DNA of 64,000 bases from Stichopus chloronotus (GCA_021234535.1 CM037839.1:27719582-27783581), one strand, 5' to 3'; positions 24,672 to 36,534 are shown, numbered from the stretch's first letter. A program made the numbers and translations. The notes: generated by a model from the letters alone, not told the origin.

Positions 24672-27600
24672 GTGAGTGGGTTGTGCTCGCTCAATGCCGC
24701 AGCCTGGTATTAATTAATCGCATGCAGTAGGACAGAGAGCCTAACTTGATGATAGGACTTACTGTGTTCTGGTATGCTAGGCCTTAATAGATCCACAGGT
24801 CGTCCTAGCGCTAAGTATACACTAATACATACCCCTATATATATAATAACCCACAGGACGTCTTAACGTTAAGTATACACTACTACATACCCCATAATAA
24901 GACAAGGTATGACAGAACGTGGAGGAGTGAACAGCTTTGAACGTTTTGGCGGTACAGACCACAGTACTTCTCAATGTTCAAAGCTGTTAACTCCTTAACA
25001 TTCATGTACGTTTAGGTGTAGTATTTGTTGTGTGAGCGGCCCCTACCTTATCCACAAACTACGTCATTTTCGGATGAGAAACTATCCAATGACAGAAGCG
25101 GATTTAGATGAGGGAACTCGTGATAGGTAAATGTGACATCACTCCTTGGTTACAAGTGATCTGAAATTGTGCTGTGATCGGCGATCTGTCATACCTGGTC
25201 ACTAGTGTATACTTAATGCTAGGACAACCTGTGACTAGACCTTTTGGCTCCAAAGCAGGAGTAACAGTGGAATACCCTGCTGCACTGATGGACACTTTTC
25301 AACTCCAGGATGCAGATTCGTAGTCAATATATAACCTTTTAAACCAAGTAAAACAAAAAAAAAAAACAGTTGACCATCCCTGCCAGCCCCCTTACTTTTG
25401 CTGCTGCATCAGTTTTGTTTTTATTCCTGAAAGTTATATCCAATAGTTTAATATTTTTATTGGGAACTGGAATATAATGAGTTACTCTAGGAAATATACC
25501 AGGTTCTGTAAATTTCTGGACCAAAATTCCAATTTGATGGTCACGATCCTGTCAGGTTTGTCATAATGTGTGTATTGCCTCAATGCATTATTAGTTGGTG
25601 CTACAACAGTGACCTTTGACAGAAACAAGAGGCCATTTTGAATCAAAAACCAACACAGAATCACCCTGCCAGCGTTTTTTTTTAGAAAGTCTTAGTGATC
25701 ACCTTTTTTTTTTTCACTTGGCCTCAGTAAGGTTGCTTTTGAGAATTTCATTGTGTGATGTTTGAAATGGTGTATTTTCTGACTGCTTGACTGTGGATAC
25801 GTCACATAGTGAAGGTAGTGCTCTCAGGTTTTGAAAGAAATGCTTTTAGTGGCCATGCATGGCAAAGTCTTGTTCCTTCATCGTGGTAACATAAAAATAT
25901 CTCTGAAAAATGAGCAGTTTTCTCATTATTGCAGAGATGTACAGTACAGAGAGGCACCAGTTTCAGGGAGGGTGGTTGAGAAATATGTTACAGGTAGAGG
26001 CAAAACTGCAATGGGGGGGGGGGGGTGTCGTGGACACGTGGGGGTGCGGTGACTTAATAGATATCTGTGGGCAGCAAACAAGACTCATGCATTATTTAAT
26101 AAATGTAGGTGGGTGGGTGTATATTACACTGCGGGGAATTTTGTTTCTATTTCTGTCAAAGAATTTGACTTCATATCGACAGGACACTTTATATTGCCAA
26201 AAGAAACTTTTGGGGTCATTTTGTATTTTAAAAATATGACTTTTGTTGCTGGGAGATCACATTGCATGCACAGTCCACATAGAATCTTGGGTCTTGTTGA
26301 TGACTCATGCCCCTTTCCCTTTGAGAATTTGAATTGAATACACAAAAGAAAACAATACAGCTCATCATGTGCATGTTTCAGTTGATTTTTTGTGAGGACT
26401 ACTTGATTTCCAATTTCTAAAAATGTGTACCTCACCCCACCTCCTTCAGCAAGTCCTTTTAATCACAGTTTACGATCATTAAAAAAAAAGACAGTACAAA
26501 GCCCTCATAGAAATATAGGAGGGTCTGTATCCCAACCTGGGCTTCTTCAAGAGAGAGTGGTAAGCTCCCTGTTGTTCTCTCATGGTGATCCAGGGCTCTG
26601 TCCACTAGCCTCTTTTTTGTGTGTGTCGCAATTTCTTTCTCCTCTCTGCAATAACTGCCAGTATTGTTGCAGCTGCACCACAGAGGACATCTTCTCCATA
26701 CAGTTGTGAGTCCTCCATCTTTGTTCCAAAATCCTACTTCGCCGCCCATTTTTTAATGTGTTACGGACATGTTGCCCTGCGTCTTGCAACATGTGTGCCC
26801 AACAATTTTCTAGTTTATACAAGGACAAAATTTCTGTGTCCAGGTGTGTGGGCAACATGTGTTGACACAGGTATCCTAAAATGTTGATAGGGTACACAGG
26901 CCTTAATGCAATTGCCTAGTTGACCTTTTCTTATAGGCAACTTTTCTGTGTTGTTATAAGTGACAGACCTGGTAGACTTGGGCCTACTGTACATAAAGTG
27001 ACCTTTACTTAGATATACAAGTGCAATGTTCTTTTGGTCAGTGTGAAACTTAGGTAAGCCTTATGTTTGAATTTTAGATCTAGCCTACTGTACTATATCT
27101 TAAGACTTGTGTAATCTCAAGTAAAGTTAATTGAAGTAATTAATAAGTTTTAGCAGGAACTATCAAAACCACAAGAAAGAAACAGTGATTAAGCAACATG
27201 GAATTGCACACTTTAGTTCAAATACATATTTTCCACATACCACTTTGTGTTTTTTTGTTAAAATGCAAGTTGTTGTCCTACAAAGTGTCCCTTTCTCATG
27301 TAAATGCCCTAGAATTATAAATACTGCTATACTTAAGTTTTGTAATTAGTGTACCACATGAATGGGTTACAGTAGGTGTTGTTTGCCTCCCATTTGAAAC
27401 ACTGTCTCTAATTGCAAGGGTCCATAATTTTGAAATCACCATTGTTTGAAGAATACGTCAAGCAAAAAGAAAACCACAGCATTTGATTATTGATATTCCA
27501 TTTTTTTTTCCAAATTCCATTAAGTAGCATGGTTGCACCTAGAATGACCCACCTAAGGATTTGATTGATGACTAGGAAGTTGGTAAAAATCCAAAGCACT

Positions 27601-30600
27601 CATTTAGATGGGATTTTAGTACAAGGAGTACACAAATGTAATGATATGAAAAGATTTTCTGTGCTGTCCCTTCTCATTTTAACATCGAGCACAATGAGAA
27701 TCCAAGATTTCTTGATACTCTTAGAAGTATTTTTATGCATCGAAATTGACACATGGTAACTTTTGTGGAGTCTTAAGCAAAGTCAAATGGCAGAGTAGCA
27801 TTTGCCATGAAGTATATAATTATCATTGAAACTTATGTCTAGCAGGTGGATCACCATTTTGGGGACATATTGGTATTTTGAGGTGTATTCTGGATTGTTT
27901 TGTTTAATTAAAGTGAGATTTTTAAATTAGGGTATGAAGACTAGCCTATAGGCAACTGTTGAAAAACCTTATCAAAGAACCAGAAGTTAGGCTTCATCAG
28001 CAACATACTGTTTTTTAAGAATTGAAGTCATTCTGCTTTCAGTAAAATAGGTTGTCTGATGTAATACAGTGTCAGCAATAGCAAGGGGTGTGTCATTCTA
28101 TGGAATGTGTTATTCTCGGTGAACTTACTATACATGACCCACTGCATTTTTTGTCTGAGGTTTTTATCTTTTGTTTGCATGCATACTTTCCATAAATGAT
28201 AGTTGTTTATAGATCTGTTAATTTCATTACTCATTGTTGCACCATGCATTTCAACATACTGATGCAGTGTTACAGCTAGTTAGATTTTGAAGTGCTATAG
28301 AATATTGCACTTGCACACAAACAGCAAACCGACATAGCCCAAAGAAGGTTATCTTTGTAATATTTACAACAAATGTGTGTAAAATGTGTCCCAGAGGAAA
28401 TGTCCAGTCCTGATTACTCTGACAGATTCTCGTTTTAATATTGGCTATTGTGATTCAAATTAGGGATGATAGGCAGGTTCAGACTTTCAAAATCATGGAC
28501 ATTTGTTGTCACTGATTCTATACATTGCAATATGTTGATCCCTTGTAAATGCCTGTACTTTAGCTTTGTGCTGAAGGAAGTACATACACTTTCTCATCAG
28601 AGCTTTACATCTGAATTTACCTTTCAAGTTTTGATGTTTGATTCGTTTGCAGCACTTCAAACGGAATCGATGTTTGGAGATTAGAGCTTGACCAAGTCTC
28701 TTTAGAGTCTCATGTAAGTATTTTATTGTATGCTGCTCATTTGATTTTGCCTTAAGTTGATTGCATGTGTACAGATGTACCAGAGGGATAGGAAGTAACG
28801 ATTATGTTTGACCTAAAGTTTTTATATTTAAATGCACATGCGACATCGTTCATAGATGGAATGCATCATTCACCAAAAAAAAAATTTCCATTAACCACTT
28901 TGAAAAGCAATGGTAAAAACAGTAAAAAGCAGTTTGTCTGTGAAAATTAATGGTTCTTTGTATAAGTGGCTACATAATTATTATGCAACAGTACAGGTTT
29001 CACTAGTGTATCAAATACATACTACTAAATTCATTGCTTCTTGAATTGCAGTATTTTGTCCCATGTCCTACAAACTGATTACCATGTTACAGCTTCAGTG
29101 ATCAGCTGTTTTGACTAAGTGAATATTTATTACTAGTACTTCTCACTGGCTTGCTCAAAGGAGCTCACAGTTTATTTGAATGAAAACTCTCAAAAACTAC
29201 ATTTTCACGTTTTACACTTTTTGTAATTATGTTTAACTTCAAATCATATGGCACACTTTATCACCTGAAACCTATTTATTTTCCCAAATTGTCTGAATGG
29301 TGCAATTAAAAGACATACTAAACTTTTGGAAATGAAACTTGAATGTTTTTACTTTTTTGCCTATGCACCCAATCACAGATGAGACTTCTAGTATGCCAAC
29401 AATCAACTTCTGGTTCATTTTCTTGTATTAAAAAAGAGTGGCATGAGATGTACTGTATGTATTTACTATCTGACAGGAATTCAAGAATTTTAGTTCAAAA
29501 GATAAATTAAACTATAAAGAAGAAGGTGGATATTCAGAGAATCATTATGCAACTAACTGAATGAGGAGTTCACACCATTATTATTTTTTTTTTTTGTGTG
29601 TGTAATCAAAGTTACTTGTCATTTGCTACTGTAGAATTGTGTGCTTAAAATATTGTACACACCCACTTGGAGAGCATTCCTTCTTTTTTTTTGTTGCTGT
29701 TTCCCAGAGTGTTCACCTTTTGGGCATAGATTTTGTTGGCAGATGGGAAAGAATGCTGTGATGGAATTAGAGCATGCAATGAGACATTCTTGTTAATATA
29801 TGTGTTTCTTTGTTTCTATTCTCATTAATATTCTAGAGAGAGTTGGCAGATATTGCTGGGTACGAAGCTTACTTCTCCAAAGTACGGTGAGTGATGACTG
29901 ATAAGTTAAAGCCTGGTCTTTGTAGGTACGCGCACACACATCTCTTCAGTGTTTTAAGTGAAGTTACTACACAGGCCAGCTCAATCTGCAGATACAAATA
30001 CAATGTAGATTAATTCAAGCGAAGAATGGAGAAATGACTCGGTGTTGTTCAACTTGACTAAAATAGCTCCTTTTTTCATCAAGAATGTGGATAAATGTTT
30101 ATAGCAGTAAATAATTCAATGGTATGGTATTTATATCCACATACAGTTTTGGCACAGTTCTCTAGTGCTGGCCTCTCGTAGTTAATTATCATGCACTACT
30201 GGTAAACATCACGGTCATAATCAGAACAGTCATATAACTTTCAGATTGAGGTACTACTGTAATAAGTAGGAATTCCATTCATTTTTTGATTCCTTGCCGA
30301 AGGCAGAAGGAATCTATGCGATGGTGATGTCGTGTGTGTGTGTGTGTGTGTATGTGTGGGTGTGTGTGTGTGTGTATGTGTGTATGTGACACTTCTTGTA
30401 AACACGATATCTCAAGAAGGGTAACCATGACTGATGTCATACTTGGTGTGTGGGTTGGTCATATTGAGTAGATGATCCGTATTGTTTTTGGTGGAGGTCA
30501 AAGGTCATTTGGGGTCACCAGAGGTCAAAATGTGAAAACCTTGTAAACACGATATCTCAAGAACGGTAACTGTGACTGATGTCATACTTAGTGTGTGGGT

Positions 30601-33600
30601 TGTTCATATTGAGTGCATGATCCCTATTGTTTTTAGTAGAGGTCAAAGGTCATTTGAGGTCACCAGAGGTCAAAATGTGAAAACCTTGTAAACACGATAT
30701 CTCAAGAATGGTAACTGTGTCTGATGTCATACTTAATGTGTGAGTTGTTCATATTAATTAGATGATCCCTATTGTTTTTAGTGGCGGTCAAATGTCATTT
30801 GAGGTCACCAGAGGTCAAAATGTGAAAACCTTGTAAACACGATATCTCAAGAACGGTAACTGTGTCTGATATTATACCTGGTGTGTGGGTTAGACATGTT
30901 GAGTAGATGATCCCTATCGTTTTTGGTGGCGGTCAAAGGTCATTTGAGGTCAATGAAGGTCAAACTGGAAAAACCTTGTAAACACAGTATCTGCAGAAGA
31001 GTAACTGTGACTGATGTCATACTTACTGTGTGGGTTGGTCATATTAAGTAGATGATCCCTATTGCTTTTGGTGGAGGTCAAAGGTCATTTGAGGTCACCA
31101 GAGGTCAAAATGTGAAAACCTTGTAAACATGATATCTCAAGAACGGTAACTGCGACTGATGCCATACTTGGTGTGTTTGTTGGTCATATTGAGTAGATGA
31201 TCCCTATTGTTTTTGGTGGAGATAAAGGTCACTTGAGGTCACCCTGAGTCAAACTGTAAGCACATTGTAAACACAGTATCTCTAGAAGGGTAAGTCTGAC
31301 TGATGTCATACTTGGTGTGTGGGTTAGTCATATTGAGTAGATGACTCCTATTGTTTTTGTGGAGGTCAAAGGTCGTTTGAGGTCCCCCGAGGTGAAAATT
31401 TTCTAGCACATTATCTCCAGAAGAGTAATGTTGACTGATGTCAGGGATGATCCTTAAGCAACTGAAAATGGTTGTCTGAAGGACAACCAGCTGCAAAAAT
31501 TTGGTCGTCCTCCCAAAAATTTGGTCGTCCTCCACAACGGACATATAAAAACAAGAAATGTGCAAAATGTGTATTTTCCACAGTCAAGACCATGTTTGTC
31601 TTTCTTATACAGGGTGAAACTTTCCACAGCTAAATTATACTACTGACTTGTAACTTAAAAGTAATGCTCAGGGTTTCTCAAAAGGGAAGGGGGGGGGGGG
31701 TTTCCAGAAGGAGGCTTGTAAAATTCCACCTTTTCACTTCGATAAATGTCATTATGTCATTATCTAGAATCACTGATGCTGTAAAGTACTGTGTATATCA
31801 TACAGAAGAAAATCTCTGTATAATATAATGTTTGTTTCAAATCAAAATATGATACATCACTAATCTTGAATGGTACTATCACTATTTAGAAAATTCATAC
31901 CAGCTCTCCTTGCACGTGGCACATATGGCCGAATTCTTCGACTGCGATTCATCTATCTGGTACTTGCTGTGTACTGTATTTGCATGTCTGGTACAGTAAA
32001 ATCAGTTGAAACATGATTGTACATTGAGGCTGTTTGTTTGGCGTTTTACGTACCGTGGATTTCAGGTTGTTTTGGCGGTTTTTTGTGAAAGAAAACAGAT
32101 GTTTTGGAATGGAGTTCATGCATGTTAAATATTTTGGTTGCATCTCAGTGTTGAGTTGTACGCATTGTGTCACAATATAAATGACCAGGGGTAAAATTTG
32201 GTCGTCCAAAGGACAACCTAAGGTAGTAACTTTGGTCGTCCTACAGAAATTTTGGTCGTCTCGGACGACCGGACGACCGCTAAATTTCATCCCTGGATGT
32301 CATACTTGATGTGTAGGTTCCCCATACTGGGTAGGTGATCCCTGTTGCTTTTAGTGGACGTCAAATGTCATTTGAGGTCACCAAAATAAAGGTTATTTGG
32401 GTTAAAGGCTTATTAATGTGGTGTTTCAAGACCAGTAACTGCAGTTGATCTCATACTTGTCATGTGAATAATTCATGTTTGTTATAATATAACCATGTGG
32501 CAAGGAATCACAAAGCCTTTTGGCTTTCTGGTTATAAAATCTCAACAGTAAAATAGTCAACCAGCAAAGTAGAGATTTGTTTTCTGATTTATCCTCCATG
32601 AAAGGAAAAATATTGACGTCATTCTATCGGGTTCCCCTTTCTATCCTTCACACTGTAGTAGTAGTGTCAGAATACTGTCAGATCACTTCATTTCTTCCTT
32701 CCTTTAATAGAGCAGCTGTGTGAGTTTTAGATTCTGCTTCTTTGCATTCCACTATGTTAAAGACATATCCTCAGTGAACTGCTGATTTGATATGTGTCTT
32801 GTCAAGCAACATTAAATCAGGAAGTCCTGAGGAGATACTGCTATACTCCTTACATTGTAGCAACCTAGTTGCTGGCAAGGACGTCTGTTTCTTATTTTTT
32901 TTTCACCACTTACAGATTCAATGGACTTGAAACCATATTATGAATTTAAGATAGAAGGTGTTGTCTGCTACATGGTATATTAGGTCACAAAACATGTCCA
33001 TAGCTGTAACATTGCCCGTTGTTATTCTTGAAAATTAGTTTTCAACTTCTTGCGCTTTCTGGCATCTGTCTTTTTTTTGGTTTAATTTGATGTTGTGAAA
33101 AGTGCTGAACATGGGAAGATCTGCAACTTGTGAAAGCTTGTGGAAATTGATAAAAGTATACAGTCAATTACTAATCATTTGCATCTGGCAAGGCTCTTTG
33201 CTGCATTCCTATGGATCAACCTCACTTGATTTTGAAAAGATAACCAATCGTTTTGATTTGTGATACGGTGGTCCTAACTTGACTGTTGGCAGCAAGGCTG
33301 GACTTAAAGCATTGTTCTATGTAATCCTTCTCATAGGGTATAAGTAATTGTAACTGTGAATAAGTCTTACTTGGATACCAACTAGAAACTGGATATATCA
33401 GACAAGAGTGAGACGGTGCTCTAAGCCATTATTTATCCCTGATGAGTTGAAACTCTTATCATACCTGAGAAGATCTAAAACAGGAATTAGCGTAAATTTA
33501 ACTGCGAGATGTATCTCCTTCTAAATTGTACTTCTTTTATTTGACACTGTTGTTGGAGCACATGTAACCTGTGACTCAAAGACGCTGTACTATTTCAAAA

Positions 33601-33940
33601 TGTTACTCTCACAGATGCTCAGTTAGGTAGGAAACAGTGATGGCTTCTTTGGAGGGTTTTATGTCTGTATATTATGCATTGAACCTGCTGAATATTCACT
33701 AATGTATATTATGCATTATGTTCTTCTCTCCCTACTTCAATTGAGACAGACAAGCATTCAAAGGCGGCAGTCTTTCATTGACCAATCAGGGCCATAAGAT
33801 CTCACTGGAAATAGGAAGTGGATCATCATCCCTGAATTACGAACTCTTTGAAGCATCGGCAAACCAGAGGAAGAGTGACATCAAAGCTGTCCTATTCCGC
33901 CTGGCAGACACAACAAAGGAACTTCAGGAAAGAGTACAAG
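24550..33940 (+). CDS. PAXX: PAXX-like NHEJ factor, 5' four exons (3' end not found)
   Basis: Four exons join with matching phases: 24550-24671, 28653-28713, 29837-29886 and 33750-33940, giving at least 141 residues. The join reads NWNLHTSNGIDVW, then RELADIAGYEAYFSKV, then AFKGGSLSLTNQ, ISLEIGSGSSSLNYELFE and LADTTKELQERVQ. This is the order of an XRCC4-superfamily head domain: beta strands with a Trp, a helix pair, a beta hairpin, then the start of a coiled coil. The best fit by memory is PAXX, whose head has NLYVTDAAELW and a similar SLT...L..L hairpin. PAXX binds Ku and helps stabilise end-joining complexes in the nucleus. The C-terminal Ku-binding tail is expected within roughly 60 more residues, but I could not place its exon. 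XRCC4 or XLF relatives are the main alternatives. Confidence 0.65.
24792..25237. mobile_element. Fold-back nonautonomous element
   Basis: The word CACAGGTCGTCCTAGC with CTAAGTATACACTA at 24794-24826 is repeated directly at 24852-24884. It returns in inverted form at 25203-25233 (TAGTGTATACTTAATG, AGGACAACCTGTG). An inner inverted pair (GAACAGCTTTGAAC and GTTCAAAGCTGTT) lies near 24927-24990. This is a terminal-repeat fold-back structure inside the first PAXX-like intron. Superfamily not assigned. Confidence 0.6.
26440..26890 (-). mobile_element. Harbinger/PIF transposon relic
   Basis: On the minus strand from ATG at 26718 the frame reads MEDSQLYGEDVLCGAAATIL and then RRKKLRHTQKRG. A stop (TAG at 26605-26607) follows, then the same frame continues WTEPWITMREQQGAYHSLLK and LGYRPSYISMRALYCLF before an A/T tract and stop near 26479. 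The W..PW...R...GAY..LL pattern is characteristic of Harbinger transposase N-termini. The catalytic DDE part is absent, so this is a dead 5' fragment. Confidence 0.6.
26479..26718 (-). pseudogene. Harbinger transposase N-terminal fragment, internal stop
   Basis: About 80 codons from ATG at 26718 with one in-frame stop where the family usually has a Trp (the context WW.RPW is common; here stop-W.EPW). The frame ends at a homopolymer tract and the downstream nuclease domain is missing. It lies antisense in the first intron of the PAXX-like gene. Confidence 0.55.
28653..28713 (+). CDS. PAXX: PAXX-like exon 2
   Basis: Acceptor GTTTGCAG, 61 bases, donor CAT|GTAAGT, phase 2 in and 0 out. Encodes TSNGIDVWRLELDQVSLESH after the junction His. 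The DVW core aligns with the Trp-containing strand of PAXX. Confidence 0.6.
28945..29350 (-). repeat. Dispersed repeat shared with 41.12-41.43 kb
   Basis: The reverse complement of this segment matches 41125-41425: CACCTGAAACCTATTTATTT and AAATTGTCTGAATGG here against their complements there, and AACCTGTACTGTTGCATA with ACC[AG]TTAATTTTC. One copy lies in a PAXX-like intron, the other in a KMT5A-like intron. Confidence 0.55.
29837..29886 (+). CDS. PAXX: PAXX-like exon 3
   Basis: Acceptor ATTCTAG, 50 bases, donor CG|GTGAGT, phase 0 in and 2 out. Encodes RELADIAGYEAYFSKV plus the first two bases of an Arg codon. Corresponds to the helix between the strands of the head domain. Confidence 0.6.
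30395..31440 (+). repeat. ~145 bp minisatellite rich in AGGTCA half-sites
   Basis: Seven tandem units start at about 30395, 30540, 30684, 30829, 30974, 31119 and 31264 with the phrase TTGTAAACACGATATCTCAA or a variant. Each unit carries AGGTCAAAGGTCATTTGAGG or a near copy, then CACCAGAGGTCAAA. Unit length drifts by a few bases. The last unit is interrupted by an insertion and resumes at 32296. Confidence 0.85.
31442..32295. mobile_element. Nonautonomous transposon inserted in the minisatellite, 5 bp duplication
   Basis: Ends are CAGGGATGA and TCATCCCTG, flanked by GATGT at 31437-31441 and 32296-32300. Removing the element and one GATGT restores the minisatellite phrase TGACTGATGTCATACTTG, which fixes the borders. 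Near both ends GGTCGTCC is repeated (31503-31535, 32201-32270), with GGACGACC complements. 854 bp, no transposase. A 5 bp duplication is unlike the 8 bp hAT elements elsewhere in this window. Confidence 0.75.
33120..33560 (+). repeat. Dispersed repeat related to 45.4-45.7 and 49.9-50.4 kb
   Basis: Contains GATTTTGAAAAGATAACCAA, a CATAGGGTATAA phrase and GGATACCAACTAGAA, matching GATTTTGAAGAGACAACCAG, CATGGGGTATAA and GGATGCCAACTAGAA near 50090-50250. It is a diverged member of the family duplicated around the 108 bp array. Confidence 0.45.
33750..33940 (+). CDS. PAXX: PAXX-like exon 4
   Basis: Acceptor GAGACAG, 191 bases, donor CAAG|GTGAGA, phase 2 in and 1 out. Encodes the hairpin (GGSLSLTNQGHKISLEIG, then SSLNYELFEA) and the first heptads of the coiled coil (IKAVLFRLADTTKELQERV). 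Without splicing the frame runs on only to 34006. Confidence 0.65.
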
Positions 33941-34439
33941 GTGAGAGGAAATGTTATACTGTTTCATTTGGAGGTGCTGGTGGAGCTGGGATATCTAGCA
34001 AGGAATAATTGACTGGGTTTTGCATTGCGTTTTGTTACACAAAGTTGTCATACTACACAAATGGAAATAGCAGATGTTGTTTACTTGCAAAGGTGGGATT
34101 TTCAAAAGAGTTACAACAAGAAAACTCAAGAAGCTTCAAAACTGCTATGTAAATATGTGAAAGTTAGATTATCCCCCATTTAGAGTAAGGGAGAACATAT
34201 TTATTGTTTATTAATTGGAGGGATCATAGATGGCTTAGTAAGTGAAGCAAAAAGCAAGCATTGTCAAATAGCTGGACTTGGAATTTGGAAAGATCTACGG
34301 CAATTGTGGCATTTAAGGAAGGATCTACAGGCACTGGAGATTGCCCCCACCCACGTATATTGCATTGAATCAATAGTCAACAACACTTCAAATGGGTGAA
34401 TGAGCTGTTTCTGCTTTCTCAACAAGTGATGAACAGTTT

Positions 34440-35760
34440 TTGGTGTTTGTGACACCCAACTTGTTATCACGATATCTCAAGAAGGGAAACTGCCAGTTTT
34501 CAAAGAGGAAGAACCCTATTGTTGTTTTGTTTTTGTTTTTTTGGTGGGGTAAGGTCATCTGAGGTCACCAGAGGTAAAAAACTGACAATTTTGTACACAC
34601 AACATATCTAAAGACAGGAATGATGAATATTTTTTTCATACTTGGTATGTGAGTTGTTCATAATAAGAGAAAGGACCACCTTGTTTTTGGTAGAAGTCAA
34701 ATGTCATCTTAGGTCAATGTGGTCAAACACTGAAAGTCTTGTCAACATAATATCTCAAGATGGGAATCATGGAACCTTTTGATATCTAGTATTTTTGTGT
34801 GTCATGTAGACATAGCATATTGTGTTTGGTGGAAGTCAAATGCAATCTGAGGTCACCAGAGAACAAATACGGAAGATGTTGTTTGCACAATATCTCAAGG
34901 TAGGAATCTTGGAAACTGATACTTAGCACAATAATGCATCTCATCAAGTGGAAGAATCCAATCAGTTTTGATGGTGGTCAAAGATCATCGTGAGATCACC
35001 AGAGGTCAAACACTGAAAAATTGAGAACATAATATCTCAGATATGATTCATCTAACCATTTGATACTTAGTATGTGAATGTGTTTTGTCAAGTAGGAGAA
35101 CCAAATTGTTTTTGGTGGAGGTCAATGGTCATCTGGGATCAGCAAAGGTCAAAAACTGAAAACTTTGTTAACATGATATCTCAGGATCAGGAATCATGAA
35201 AACTTTTAATACATACCATGACAATGCATTACATTAAGACAAAAACCCTTTTGCTATTGGTGGAGGTCAAAGTTTATCAGAGGTCACTGGAGGTCAGATA
35301 TGGAAAATAGTGTTGACACAATATCTCAAGGTAGGAATGATGGAAACTTTTGATGCTTAGAACTATAATGCATTGCATCATGTCAAAAATCCCTGTTGTT
35401 TTTATGGATGTCAAAGGTCATCTAAGTCACCAAGGGTCAGCCACTGAAAAATTATTCACATGATATCTCAAGGTAGGAATCATGAAAACTTTTAATACAT
35501 AGTGTGTGAGTGTGTTATCCTATTGTTTTCAGTGGAGGTGAAAGATCATTTGAGGTCAACAGGGGTCACATTGTAACACCCTAGTAAATATTATTGTTTA
35601 AGAAAGGAAACTTCAACAGGTCTGACATGCGGAATGCAGGTGTAAGTTATTGAGTACAAGAAACCTAATGGTTTTGGTTCAGGTCAAAGGTCATTCATAT
35701 TGAGTGCAAGAAGCCCATTGATATTGTTAGAGGTCAAAAATCTGTTGGAGGGGGGAGGGC
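34440..35760 (+). repeat. Diverged copy of the AGGTCA minisatellite
   Basis: About nine degenerate units spaced near 150 bp carry ATATCTCAAG and AGGTCAAAGGTCATCTGAGG variants. Divergence between units is much higher than at 30.4-31.4 kb, so this is an older copy. The 3' exons of the PAXX-like gene should lie in or near this interval, but none was identified. Confidence 0.7.
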
Positions 35761-36534
35761 TTGAGAGCTCAGTCTGTCTAACAAAAGGAGTGAATCTCTG
35801 TGGCTTGTCAGGTCATAAATATTCATGTACACTCCATGCCAACCAGTGGTAGCACTCTGCTAAGATAGTCCTTGGGGTTCCTATGCAGAGAGGGGATATG
35901 GCAGCTGATTATTTTGATGCCATTTTGCCTCCAACTGCCAAACTTTTTGATCCTTTGTGAAACATGACAACCATTAAAATTGAATGTAAATGTATGTTTT
36001 CGCTAAATGCAGTTCAGGTCATGCATCACTGTTTGACTAACCTTCATGCATGTAATACAATGTTTTAGCAGTTGCAGGCAAAATGGCATCTTAAATCTCA
36101 GTTGTTGCAACTCTCTCTATATAGGATCCCTAATAGTCCAACTGGCATTCAGCCCACCCCACTCCTTCGATCGTTTTGCTGCGTCTGTCAAAATTTGGAT
36201 TCATGCTTTGAGTAATAGCTAAATTGGACGCTGTGTAAGACATAGCTTGAAGGTCCCAGCAATTAGTCAAGGGATATTTGTTCAAAGTTTTGACACTCAA
36301 AACTCACCTTGACCATAGATTTTGCATAATTATCTGTCTGTAAAAAAGAGCAAAGTTTACTTGGCCTGAACAGTTAACTTTTTGTTTTACTTATTTCTTG
36401 AATGACATGCAACTTTTGCAGTGCAGATCTTAATAATTTTGTCTCAAGGACAAAAAGATTCTTGAACTTAGCCATCAGTTATTGGTTTCAATGGGACGAA
36501 AAACCTACACAGTTATGATTGCTTGTGTAGGGCC
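35761..36534. other. Intergenic; no gene assigned
   Basis: A short frame at 35891-35960 could be entered by an AG|AG acceptor in the phase left by PAXX-like exon 4 and is followed by ATTAAA at about 35973. The residues do not resemble the PAXX tail, so it is not called. Confidence 0.35.

Larger units (their letters stand above)
30288..32509 (+). mobile_element. Minisatellite-bearing element with 11 bp terminal inverted repeats
   Basis: GATTCCTTGCC at 30288-30298 and GGCAAGGAATC at 32499-32509 are perfect inverted repeats. They are followed inward by CGAAGGCAGAAGG on the left and, just outside on the right, CAAAGCCTTTTGGCTTTCTGG. Between them lie a TG tract (30330-30390), seven or more ~145 bp tandem units, and a second transposon (31442-32295) inserted in one unit. 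No transposase frame is seen. Confidence 0.55.

Noticed and set aside
26621..26887. 88-codon plus-strand frame over the Harbinger relic
   Set aside because: Antisense shadow; the minus strand carries the transposase pattern.
34110..34150. Possible PAXX-like exon continuing the coiled coil (ELQQENSRSFKTA)
   Set aside because: The acceptor lacks a polypyrimidine tract and the exit phase does not fit any downstream candidate.
35891..35960. Possible last exon of the PAXX-like gene
   Set aside because: Phase fits only with a weak AG|AG acceptor and the residues do not resemble the PAXX C-terminal tail.
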